This document shows, piece after piece, positions 36,471 through 47,802 of a stretch of DNA of 64,000 nucleotides. Within the stretch, counting starts at the first letter, position 1, and each line of letters begins with the position of its first letter. The notes below the pieces were generated by a model. That model was not told the origin of the DNA. It saw nothing but the letters and a program-made list of their open reading frames with translations, and searched no databases. Source of the stretch: Todiramphus chloris collaris (Eukaryota; Chordata; Aves; Coraciiformes; Alcedinidae); assembly GCA_025345505.1 (NCBI GenBank), contig JANVCC010000018.1:10369178-10433177 (forward strand). The letters run 5' to 3'. The translations under genes were made by a program, and so were the position numbers.

Positions 36471-39059
36471 TTATTTTATAGTCCTCTGCTTTGAGAAATG
36501 ATACCTTTCTCAGAGCAGAAGATGATAAAATAACCTTTTAAACATAAGTTGACCTTCAAATAACTTACAGGATCATGACCTACAGGAACAGAAACAGTTA
36601 TCTAGAACTAGTCAGTAATTAACAATTTCTTACTAAATCACTTTTTATGAAATCTGAGAATTACATAAAGACTAAAATTCTCCATAGGTCTCAGTAATAC
36701 TATTGTAATTAATATAATTTTTTATCTTGATGGTCTTTGTATCAAGTCCTAAATTCACAATTGACCTGAAAATTTTTGGTGGATGGGAGACTCTTAGGAG
36801 TAAACGCTACATATGCTCACTCTGTTCTTAATTTTCCTTAACCATCAGCAAACAGCTGCTGTTCAAGATAGATTCTTGCAATGCAAACACACTTTATGTG
36901 TGGACATACGGACAGCTGTTCAGATGTCCATCAGTGATATCCAGGATGTGGTCATTAACATAATGAATAGCACTATGAATAAAATTAACTTTATTAAACT
37001 GTCAGGTTAAGAGTTTATGATCTCCATGCTTAGATATTCTGAGTTGTTATATTTAGCTTATTGAGCTATTACATTGTACCTTATTATGAACATCAGCAGC
37101 TTGAGCAGGTTCTGAATTATATCTTGCTATATATTCTGATTCCTTCTAATTTTCTGTTCTAACTGCTTGATGTCTTTATTCCACATACTTTTAATGATGA
37201 TCATCATAAAGTAAAACTCCATCCATAAGCTTAAATGCTTCTCGAAGTAGAATAAAGTCAAACAATGCACATAAAGGATACTGTAACATTGTGCTGATGA
37301 TGGTAAATATTGAAATATGTGTATGAATAATCTTTCTGTGAATAATTCAATCAAAAAAATTGAAAAGTTTAATATGACTGGTGTCCTTTTTATCACATAA
37401 CAACACCAGCTTAACTGTCTTCATGGAAATCTTTACTAGGTGACCTTACCCAGCAGAACTCTTCTATTTACCAATGCTCTGTATGCATAAGGAAACTTTT
37501 CTGAGGGTGCAAATGACCCAGTCAGTACTGCAAGTGCAGCTTGCTATAAATTGTCTCAAACCCAGGAAATAAACTTAGTAAAAATGGGTAGATGTGGCAC
37601 TTTGGTGTTATGCAAAGAAAATCTCCACCTCTGGGAGGGGGTGTGCCCCACAGAAAAACCTGTTGTCTGCCCTGTCTTTGTGGATGAGTAGCCATGCTCA
37701 GCTCCTGTTGCAGTTGAACAAGCAAGAAATTTGTCCGCTTACACTGAAGCGAGCCCTGTTTATACTATGTCAGAGCAAGTCCCTGAGGGAAAGTAAACTG
37801 TTTGACTAAAGAATGCTTTATTTCTAATGCTTTCTGTCATTTCAGAATTTTCTGTACAAACACTGAAGATTATTTAACTGGTCATTAATTAAAAACATGA
37901 TAACCTGGTGTTTTTTTGCTTCACAACTGGAAACCTTCACATTTGTTATAGAAATTAAGTCTGTTCTTATCTAAAACATACATCTAGTCTATGACAATTC
38001 ATCCATTGGAGAATTTATTTCATGGGTCACAAAGATGCACTACATAGTCAAATCGCTTATGCAACATCTGGACATTTAAAGCTCTCAGTGGTGAAAATTG
38101 ATTTTTTGTGTTTAACTAATCAATGTAACTAAAAAGAATGATCAAGCCTTCAGATTCACAATGACTTACCCTGATGGTATTGCTTTTTCTTTTAATGTTT
38201 TTTGAAAAATGAAACTCGTAACAGAATTTGATTTTTTATGGTTTTGATGCATTTTATATTGGTGTCAACAGTAGAGGAATCTCAAGATAACACTTTACCT
38301 GTATGAAGTATGCTCACTGTAGACAGTATTGTCAATTCTTAGTATTTCCTAGCACAGTATGACTGAACTATAACTTCAAGTGATTTTCTCTCTTGCTGAT
38401 TAAAATAATTTCTCCTCCTGTTCACCATAAATTAAATGCTTTCCGTCAACAGTAAGAGATCTGGGTTAGTAGCAACAGCTTAATTGGAAATAGACTGAGA
38501 AATCTTTGTTTCACTTCATATGCATAGTCTTCAAATCATGTAAAAGGTAATAACTTTAAATGTTTGAGCTGTGGCTGCTCTGTGATTAAATGAGAAAAAA
38601 TACTGAAAGTAAAGTGTAGAGTTAGCTACCAATTTCATAACAATTTCTTCCCTTTCACCTTTTTTAGAGGAGTTTCTTTTCAAAAGCAGAAGGAAAGAAA
38701 AATAAGTGCTCTTTATTCTTTCCCCAGGCAAGAGGTATTATAATCTTGGAAGCTCTACTCAAAGAAAACTGACAGTGGTCTAATACTAACATTGATATAA
38801 TATGTTTGTCTTAAAAGAATTCTTATAACACTGCTAATCAGAAGAATCCTGTTAATTTATTTCAGGTCCTAAGAACTTACATCATGGTTAACCAACACTG
38901 GACATTAAAACTGGGGAAAATATTTTGCCCTTTATGCGGGTTGAAATCCATACATTTTGCGTGAAGAGTGCCTTCAGCATCTTTAGGTACTCTTCTACTT
39001 TGCTCTGGGCTTAGATAGGTCAAAATCCTTTGTGCTCTGAACACACAAGTCTAAAGTTA
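36471..39059. other. unique AT-rich DNA, no gene seen
   Basis: No gene or transposon recognised. Overlapping open frames on both strands at 37522-37809 and others are below 90 codons and show no motif. Confidence 0.55.
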
Positions 39060-39385
39060 CAAGGGCACAAATTGTAAGGTCTTTGGGGGATGTAGAGGCA
39101 GGGGTCAACAGAGCTACAGGGGTGGCCTTCAAAGCACGTGTAAGAAAAGGAGGTAAGTGCCAAGATAAAGGAACAATAAGATGAGAACATCAGGAGGGTT
39201 TGTGTGGTGGAGCTAGTGGCATCTCTGAAGGGACTGTGACCCATGGAGGTCCCACACTAGAGCAGGGCAAACAAGGAAGTAATAGGAATAAAAGAGTAAG
39301 AAGAAAGAGTAGCAGAAAGAAACCACTACGCACAGATCCCAACCTCCTGTGCCTCCTTTTGCCTCACCAATGGGCCTAAGCATAG
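39060..39385 (+). mobile_element. degraded LTR-like fragment
   Basis: Several words in the order of a GC-rich avian LTR survive: GAGCTACAGGGGTGGCCTTC, later GGGACTGTGACCCATGGAGG, TCCCACACTAGAGCAGGGCA, AGTAGCAGAAAGAAACCACT and CCAACCTCCTGTGCC. The intervening sequence is heavily altered and no terminal TG/CA borders or TATA box can be placed. The family assignment is from memory, and a chance or partial similarity remains possible. Confidence 0.5.
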
Positions 39386-40580
39386 CCTGTAGTGATAACA
39401 AGGCACTAAAGAAATGTTTATGTTTATTTACACTAAATTAAAATCCCCAGGCTGACTCTATTTTGCCTGTGACAATACTTCTAATGGTATGGAGAGAAGG
39501 ATGCTTTGCACTGGGGTATTTAGCCTGTGGGATCATTTATCAATTGCACTGGCAATTAATTTAATGTGGAGTTGGAAGTTTCAGAAGTGTTTCCTATCCT
39601 GCAGTTGCTTTCCCTTCACTTATCTATGAATCTGACTCCCCAGTACTGAACAGTGACAGAGCACCAAGATATGAATCAGAGTGGTATGAAGCATTTAGGG
39701 ACGAATTCTGACATAGCTTCAGCTTACACAGTTTCCTCTGTCACTCAGGCCAGTCTGTATACATCTGACAACTGAAATACTAATAAAATTTGAAGATGAT
39801 AAATCGTGTATAAGAAGTTAAATACTTCTCAGATGAATTGTCTCTAAATGCCTGAAATTATCTCTGAAAAGGATGGTTATATGAAATGTCAATACATATT
39901 ATGACAACTGCTTAGTTACCTGTTGACTGGATTCTTTGGATGGATGTGCTTCATTTATAAAGCCTTGGTTATGAATTTAACCAGTGTTGGAAAGTAACAT
40001 AATTCCTACTTCAACGTTTCTCCTGTCTCTTTCTAAAATTAAAAGAAATTCATAATTCATAGTTCACACAACAGAGGCGATGACTATTCCATAAGAATTC
40101 TTGTGATAGGCTTAACTGGAAGGGAAAAAGGACCTTTCTAGGACATATTTAAATGTTATTTGGAGGTGAACTCTGAATTAAAAGCAATCTATTCATAGTT
40201 TCTGAATTTAACAGAGTATACAATTAAGCAAACAACTGTATTACATTACAAAAATTAATGTAAAAATATTTTTACTCTATAGTTAACCCCACAACTGATG
40301 TTGCTGTAATTCTTCCCAGAATTCAGGGATCTTCAGTTTTTCCTCTTTGGATTACCCCTCAGAAAAACTTCCTGTCACCCTCCTCTCATTTCTGTTCTTT
40401 GGATGATTATGACTGGCAAAAGGTAGTTTCCCAAATGGACTATTAGGCAGTGAGTTGATATTTTGGTTAATAAATAGCTAGAACTTTTCTTTCGTGGATT
40501 CTCTTTTGTTAATCTCAGTAATAAAAGCAGCTAATTTTTTATTAATCCAGTTTGCGAAGAATTTGGAAGGCTCAGAAGAA

Positions 40581-40609
40581 TATGTGCATATACATGCATG
40601 CATATATAC
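40581..40609. repeat. alternating purine-pyrimidine tract, 29 bp
   Basis: Strict pyrimidine-purine alternation for 29 bp, containing the self-complementary ATGCATGCAT. Such sequence can adopt Z-DNA or cruciform forms. Function unknown. Confidence 0.85.
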
Positions 40610-40764
40610 CTATATACGTTAACTAAAGAAATGTTGTGATTGAATTCTATAGAAGCTCAATATCTACATTTACATTTTCATAGGAATTGAAGACTTGATC
40701 CAAAGATTATTAAAAAGCCATTAAGAATCAAGACTCTATTAAAGCACATCTGCAAGAAAGCAGG

Positions 40765-40810
40765 TTTCCCATTCTTTGAAGCATCCATTTCCCATACTTT
40801 GAAGCATCAT
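40765..40810. repeat. 23-bp tandem duplication
   Basis: Units 40765-40787 and 40788-40810 share TTTCCCAT, one mismatch, then CTTTGAAGCATC. They differ at three positions. Confidence 0.9.
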
Positions 40811-43800
40811 TATTTTCCTTCTTTGCAATGAAATATGAACGGATTTTCATGGGTGTCCCAAGCATAGATGTGTGAACAAGACATTTGTCTGTCAGGTCCA
40901 GGTTTAAGTCACTTTCTTTATTTAGCATGGTAAAGCTCAAATCAGACCTGGGCCTCTTGTGGTTCTGTGCGTAGGGCACTTCCCTGGGGTGGCTGCTAGT
41001 ACAGGGTATCCCTCCTTTCTGATGAAAAGAAATTCAACTTTCCCAGCTGTGATGTGAGACTTTTTCCTGAGAAAAAGTTGCCAGCCTGATTTGATAATGC
41101 AAAATTTTGTCTTCCACTAAATTACCGTTGAGAAGCAAAAATACCAAGGAAAAACCCTCATCACCCCTCCCAAAACCAAGCAAACAAAAAACCCCAAAAC
41201 TGCCTTGAACATTTTCTAGTTGCTCTTTTGAGAAAAATATTGGGCTGAGAGATTTAGGACACAGACTGAAAAACAATGAGGATTTGCTTAGGCAGTAGGA
41301 TAAAACAGATCAGATTAAATCACACAAGGTGTCATCTATAAGAGATGTAGGACACTTTTTAGATATATGATTTTAATCTAAATTACAGCTTTTCAGACCT
41401 GGTAATGACTTCAGTTTTCTATAGATTTCACAATTCTTTCTGAGGTATAGTTATGGGAAGTATGTTTTGGAAGTGATTTATACCTCTCTTCTCAGGAAAT
41501 CTGTGGAACTAATGGTGGTCTGCAAATGGAACTGTGCAAGTGTTAAACCTTTTCCACTGATATTAATTTCCTGCATTCAGGGTATGTCAAGAAATATCAA
41601 CTTTCTCTAAAAGCAAATTTTTCTCTCGTGACTTTTTATACAAAGTCTAAATAAAGATCCAGACTTGAGGCAGTTTGTCCTAAGATAACACTCAGACAAA
41701 ACTTTCAAGCCTGCCATTGATAGTAAAAGTATATCTAAACTCTATCCATGCTCTCTGCAGTTCATTAAGAAAACTCTTAAATGCGTAATAAAAAATTATA
41801 CCAAACAGGACACATAGCAGTAACTGAAGCATTCACAGTTAAAGCTTTACCTTTGCTAATAAAGGTGATAAAACACCAGATAAAGGTGCTGCCTGATAGC
41901 TAATAAGAATTTTATTTCGAGAAGCTACATCAATGTTAAGTTTTTTTGCATTTTGTGGTATGTGTGAAAAGATGAGGAATTTGTGTTCTACTGCAAAATA
42001 TAATTAGGGCTTTAACTTGCATAAGCAAATCTAACTATGAGACACACGTCCTACAAGCATTTTCTGTACTGAATGGTTCCACATTTAGTGCTTATTAGCA
42101 TCTGTCTATAAATGTCCATAAGATTTGAGGACTGTAAAAATTCACCTTTTATCATGGGATTTGTATCATTTCTACTATCTACATCCAAGCTCACTTCGCT
42201 GAATACTGCCTAAAACCACATTTGTTTTTGTTCTTCATCTTACACAGCTTAAAACTGATAGAAGAACAGTGTATCAATCCTTAAAACACAACTGCAGAGA
42301 AACACAGAAACTGTTTCTAAATAATGTTTTTTAAAAACCTGTCATGACGGTGATTGTCAGACTGGTGTGAAGATTCCTATTAAAATTTTCATTTTGTAGG
42401 GTAGTATTTCCTTATGAAGTAATATTACCTTGGGATTCTCTTATTTCCTAGCCAAATTATGGAACTTGCACTGATATTAGTTTTCCACTACTTAGTCTGA
42501 CTATCTGATGAACTAAAACAGTATAATAAGAGAGAGGAAGAGATAAGAAATGCCATGAGATGGAACTGGACAAATGGAAGACAAGAAGATGTAATTTTTT
42601 TAATTTTCTATTCCATTTGAAACACATTTAGTGATATATTCAATTACTCTCTGATGGTTAGATACCATGTTGATAACTACCTAATATTAGATAGATAACA
42701 CTGCTTATGAGAAATGCAATCCGGTAATTCATGTTGGCATATAGAAAAGATATACTCCCCTTATAGGACAATTCATTAGCAGTCTCACTATCAAGCCCAA
42801 ACTGATTTATAAGTGCAGCTGTTCAAAAATTCTTTTACTATATAATATATCTAGTATTTCAATATTTGCTTTTGTCTCAAAATAAAGCAAATTGAAATAT
42901 CAACCTTTCAACTGCCTGAACAGTTCTAAATACATTTCTGTAAGTTTTGCAATTTTCCACCAATGTGGGGTATTTCACTCAAATTCATGACTTTTTTTTT
43001 TATTTTGAATAGTTGTTATTTTTGTGCTGAAAAAAAGAAAAAAAGCTGACTTTTCAGGCAGCTTTTATTGTTGGCAGCCTTTTCCCATATTTTTGTGACA
43101 AGAAGAAAGGATAGAGAGATGAGAGCTGCAGCTGAGCGATTTTGACCAGCATGTGCCTGCAGACTTATGAGTATATTTTGAAATATAGTACATAGGAAAA
43201 CCTTTATTTCCAGTTCGCTATTGGGATGCTGCTAAAGTCATTTATCCCTGTAGACAGTTATTTTAGATGGTTTTAGGTTTTCTATTCAGAACTTCATGAT
43301 GCATTTCCTCCCCTATAACTTTGTAAGCCAACCCAGTAAGAGGTACAGGAATATGCCATGGATTTTAACACTGGTGGATAAATGATAACCTACAGCATTC
43401 ACACAAAAGCTATTTGGGGTTGGAAGGACTAATAATAAGTAGCTTATAGTTCGGTTGCCCTTTATCTGTCTACAGTCGATGATCGGGAAATTATAATGAC
43501 AGAAACTCCTCCCTGGGTAAAGCTGAAGCTAAGCAGCCATAAGAAGGCTACTACATGAAAAGACACCAAATACTCCACAGCTGTTTCTCAAAAGACTCTC
43601 AAGGGCAAAAAATCTGTGAATTTGCACATACATAGTTTTTGATAATACCCTTGACACAATGATGCAAGTCTGTAAGGTATTTTTAGACATTCAAATTATC
43701 TAAATAGAAAGCTAAGAATTGATAAAATCTTACAAGATAAAAAACAATTCCTATGTAGGTTAATTTAGGTCCATATAAATGCAATGCTATATTCAGTTGA

Positions 43801-45035
43801 ATTTTGGAGATTATTTACCACAACCTTAGGATGAATTATCCCTTATCCTACAGAGTACCTGGAAATAAACTCTCTTACTCTTTAAATAATCTTTGCAGTT
43901 CCAATACTTAGGTTATAGCACTGTAGATGATAAGATGTAGTGGAGTCAGAATTTTCATTATATGCAAATAGATCTATAGCTAAACCCAAATAAAATGTCT
44001 TCCTTGGTTTGGTAGATGCAAGATCGTTATTTTGATAAACTAGCTAGATGAAGATTCTTTGTGACTATGTGTGTTATTAAGTATTAGACAAAACAAGCCT
44101 GCTAAAATTGATTTTGTGCTTGTGGAAGAAAATGATAAAAAGTATTGTTCTCTGTCATTCTCCCTTCTGCTTTCTGGGGCTGCATCCAATAACAGTCTTT
44201 TTTACAGATGAATTTCATCCTTATTCTTACTTTTGCCAATGCAGCAGAGCCATCAGATGAATCTTTCCCTCAATCTCTTTGGGTCTGTCTTTTCAATATC
44301 CTAATATAAATGTCTAGGAAAATTCAAAGGTAAAGACAAATACAAAATGCTCAAAAAAATCTAAATTTAGATACCTCCAGTTAACAGTTAAAATTAATAA
44401 ACTCCTGCTGAAGTCAATGGGAAGAAACAGCTTCCTGAAGAATGTATTTCAGACTGTCTCCATTGTGCTCCTGCTCTTTTTAGGGTTGCACATTTCACAC
44501 TGTTGAGCACAGAGAATATAGGAGAAGAGCTGATTAACTTTGTATGCCAGAACCCAGATAGTATCTATTTCATTGTTTTATGCCCAGGTGCATCATGAGG
44601 CTGAAATGTGAGTTACTATGGCCAAGCAACTAACAGCAGGACTGAAACGGGGTTCTCTCTCACCACTGGCATAAGAGTGCAGCGTGGCTGTGTTGTAAGC
44701 TTAGTGTCACCAAGAAATTCAGGCACTTTCCTGCATACCCTGTATAGCAGTTTCCTCATCACTGGTGTAACTTTTATTCTTGATGGGCCCAGCTTTTGTA
44801 AATACCTGTCAGCCACTGAATTATTGGGCTATGTTGATAGGATCCTTGTCATTATTTTCAGGGAATATTTATTAGGGATTTGTGTGCCATTTACTTCTAA
44901 TTGTCATTCTCCTATGAAGATTTTTTTTCTTTTTTTTTAACAGTGTTTTCCCTAAAGGCTATAAAAACAAGACTGATTTGACACTGACACTAACATTGAC
45001 AGTTGTGGAGATTAAGTTTCTAATTCACTCTCTTT

Positions 45036-45575
45036 ACATCTGCAGATGTCACCAAAATGCAGGTTGCAGTCAACACAATTGAAGACATGGCTATCACTTG
45101 GAGGCACTTAGGCTAAAAGAATTGGTTGTCAGGAACTTTGCAAAATTGAGCAAATGCAAGTGAGTTGGTACAGGTTGGAGACTGTGGAGCTAGGCTGCAG
45201 CTCTGCTGAACAGGACTTGGGTATTCTGTCAGACAGTTGGCAGTGATGAAGGTTACAGCATCCTTGGCAGCAATAACAGGAGTATAGCCAGTATACTGAG
45301 GGAAACAATTACTATCCTTTACTTGGTGCTTTCTAGACCACATCTGGAATAGCGCATCTGGTTTTGGACTCCCCACAGCATGAAGGGTATTAATGAAGTT
45401 GACCAAATTTAGAGGACGGTCAGAGTAATAGAGCCCATGAAGTAAAAAGAGAGGCTGTGAGAAAAAGCTTGAAGAAGACCAAATAGCAGCCTTACAATAC
45501 CTAAGAGGAGGTTACCAAGAAGATGGAGACAGGCTATTTAGGAAGGTGCACAGAAGGAAAATAAGGAACAGTGAT
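45036..45575 (+). mobile_element. old diverged CR1 LINE fragment
   Basis: The order of CR1 words is kept but each is eroded: CTGCAGATGTCACCAAAATG (the FADDTK box region, now reading roughly ADVTK), CAGCTCTGCTGAACAGGACTT, GGCAGCAATAACAGGAGTAT, TAGACCACATCTGGAATAGC, GGTTTTGGACTCCCCA, and GCAGCCTTACAATACCTAAG, then AGGAGGTTACCAAGAAGATG. These match an older CR1 subfamily than the 3.9-kb and 34.7-kb copies. Frames are broken throughout. It stops before the 3' UTR, next to an AT microsatellite, so its 3' end has been lost. The minus-strand frame 45113-45406 is a shadow. Confidence 0.82.
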
Positions 45576-45587
45576 TATAAAGGCAGA

Positions 45588-45632
45588 TATATGTATAAAA
45601 TATATATATGTATGATATATATTTGTATATAT
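45588..45632. repeat. AT-rich (TA)n microsatellite
   Basis: Interrupted TA repeats directly after the old CR1 fragment. Confidence 0.9.
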
Positions 45633-47289
45633 GGTCCATGGTGGAAGAACAAAAACAGACATCTTAGCTCAGAGCATTGGTAACAAGAGAGACGGTATGA
45701 TCTGTAGATAGCTTGTTCTAAACCCACCTTGTGCTGAATATAGAATAGAACCCTTAATTTTTGGAACTTGTAGTTGATATTGGGGTAGTTCCTGTGCAAG
45801 CCTTATCAAGATTAGGAAGCTTACCTCTGAGCATGGGCTGGATTTAGTCAGTGCTCCCATTATCCATTTCTTTAGTATTGACAGCATGATTGTATGTTTG
45901 AAGAAAGGAGTCTGGTTATGCTATTGTACAAATCTCTTTCATGGTAGAGGAGACAGAATTGTCAACAACCTGTAAGGATAGTCAGAAGATGTTGATGAGT
46001 GACTGCACACCAAACTCTGGGAAGGCAGATGTTCTACTGATTGCCAGGGATGGGCAAACATGCCATCTGATTTCAGGATGTTAAAAAAAAAAATTAAAAA
46101 TTCAGTATTTAATCTATAAAAGTAAGTAGAAGTAACAGTGGCATAATCCTTACCTTTCAACCTTCTAGTTGTGATAAATGCAGCTTACTAATTTCCTTTT
46201 ATAACACATTAGTTCTTAGTTTATGGCATATAAATGTCAACAGCTGTGCAGCTGCTTTTTTTGGTGGTGCAATACAACCATTATTTTAAATTTATGACAG
46301 AACTGAGAGTGTCTTGCTTTAATATGGAACTAGATTAAAGATATTTGAAATATTAACCCATTCAAATAATATGTAACATTCATAATAATAAATAATATTT
46401 GCAGCATAAATAGAAGATAATAAAGTACCTTACTTCCTCAAAAAAAAAATCATGAATGTATCAAGATGGATATTGTATATGCATTCAGGTGTATACAACC
46501 TGACTTTATGATAATTTGTGACACTAATATTATTGCAAATCTTGGTTATGAATATACTAAAAATATCTAAAGAGGAGTAATTGTTCATACTTAATGAACA
46601 GTCAGACTTTACAAAGAAGTGACTTCTAATGGGCTCTATTTTGCAAAATTGCCAGATGTCACCATAATGATTAAATTCATCTGACTAAGCTAGACTAAGC
46701 CAACACTAACAAGAATTTATCAAGTCCCTCTGCCAAGGCACTCATAATCATGGAAAGACCATTAAAATCCAATAAATAAATATTAATAGAAACCTCCAAA
46801 TATGCATCATTAATAAAAAAGACAGAAGAGCATCTTGGACAAAGAAATGCACATTGTAAACAGAGGTCACTTATAGGGGCAGAGTCATCTTCTATCTGCA
46901 CTGTATGTACATAAAGCCATGCTCTGGCAGGGATGACATTGTACCTTCAAGAAATACCAAAGGAGAGAACTTAAACTTGTGTTATTCCTTAAAAATAAAC
47001 AAGGAAACCATCCGGCCCTCCATCTAGTTGCAAATAGTCTAGTCCAGTTGCCTATACTCCATTTACTCCCATGAGAACACTGCCTAACCAGGGGTCCCGT
47101 TCTGTTCACTCAAAAAATAAGAGTGACTTGTAATGTTACTCAAGACTGAAGAATAATTAGACTGCAATATTGGCTTATAGTACAGGAAAAGAAGGCACAC
47201 AACACTGGTTTCACTCTCTATCCTGGTTCTTTCAGGTCTTTCCTCAAACTGCCTATCCTGGGGATTCTTTTCTAATATGAAAACATATG
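45633..47289. other. unique AT-rich DNA, no gene seen
   Basis: No gene recognised. A10 run at 46082-46091 and another A run near 46440. Confidence 0.55.
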
Positions 47290-47802
47290 TCCATATTAAA
47301 GCAGACAGTAATGTGTGTTCACAGCCCAGAAAGCCAATCACATCCTGGGCTGCATCAAAAGAAGCCTGACCAGTGGGTTGAGACTGGTGATTATTCCCCT
47401 GTAGTCCACTCTAGTGAGACTCTACCTGGAGCAATGCATCCAGCCACAAAGATGATTGAAAGGTTGGAGCACCTCTCCTAGGAAGACAGGCTGAGAGGGT
47501 TGGGGTTGTTCAGCCTGGAGAAGACTCCAGGGAGACCTTATAGCAGACCTCCAGTAACTAAAGGGGGGCTACAGGAAAGCTGGGGAGGGACTTTTTATAA
47601 TGGTGTGTAGTGATAGAATGAGGTCTAATGGCTTTAAACTGAAAAAACAGTAGATTTATCTTAGATGTAAGGAAGTTCTTCACTGTGAGGGTGATGAGGC
47701 ACTGGAACAGCTTACCCAGAGAGGGATGCCCCCTCTCCAGAACTGTTCAAGGCCAGGCTGGATGAGGCTTTGAGCAGCCCAGTCTAGTGGAAGTTGTCCG
47801 AG
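47290..47802 (+). mobile_element. CR1 LINE with internal deletion, 3' end missing
   Basis: It is clear CR1 C-terminal coding sequence: TTCACAGCCCAGAAAGCCAA, CATCCTGGGCTGCATCAAAA, GTTCAGCCTGGAGAAG, GCTACAGGAAAGCTGGGGAG and GAGGCACTGGAACAG. Compared with the 3.9-kb copy about 60 bp are missing at 47443, where CATCCAG joins directly to CCACAAAGATGATTG. Similarity ends at CTAGTGGAAGTTGTCC, before the 3' UTR and tail. Since CR1 insertions start at the 3' end, loss of that end points to a later deletion. Frames are broken. Confidence 0.92.

Larger units (their letters stand above)
39386..45035. other. 5.6 kb of unique AT-rich DNA, no gene seen
   Basis: No gene or transposon recognised. It holds a 29-bp alternating purine-pyrimidine tract (40581-40609), a 23-bp tandem duplication (40765-40810), an A/C-rich patch (41148-41202), a 14-bp palindrome ATCTAAATTTAGAT (44359-44372), and a 110-codon frame (44608-44940) of no recognised family. 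Confidence 0.55.

Noticed and set aside
43415-43435. GGGGTTGGAAGGACTAATAA as a CR1 3' end
   Set aside because: Only about 12 bp agree with CR1 and the flanking CR1 words are absent on both strands.
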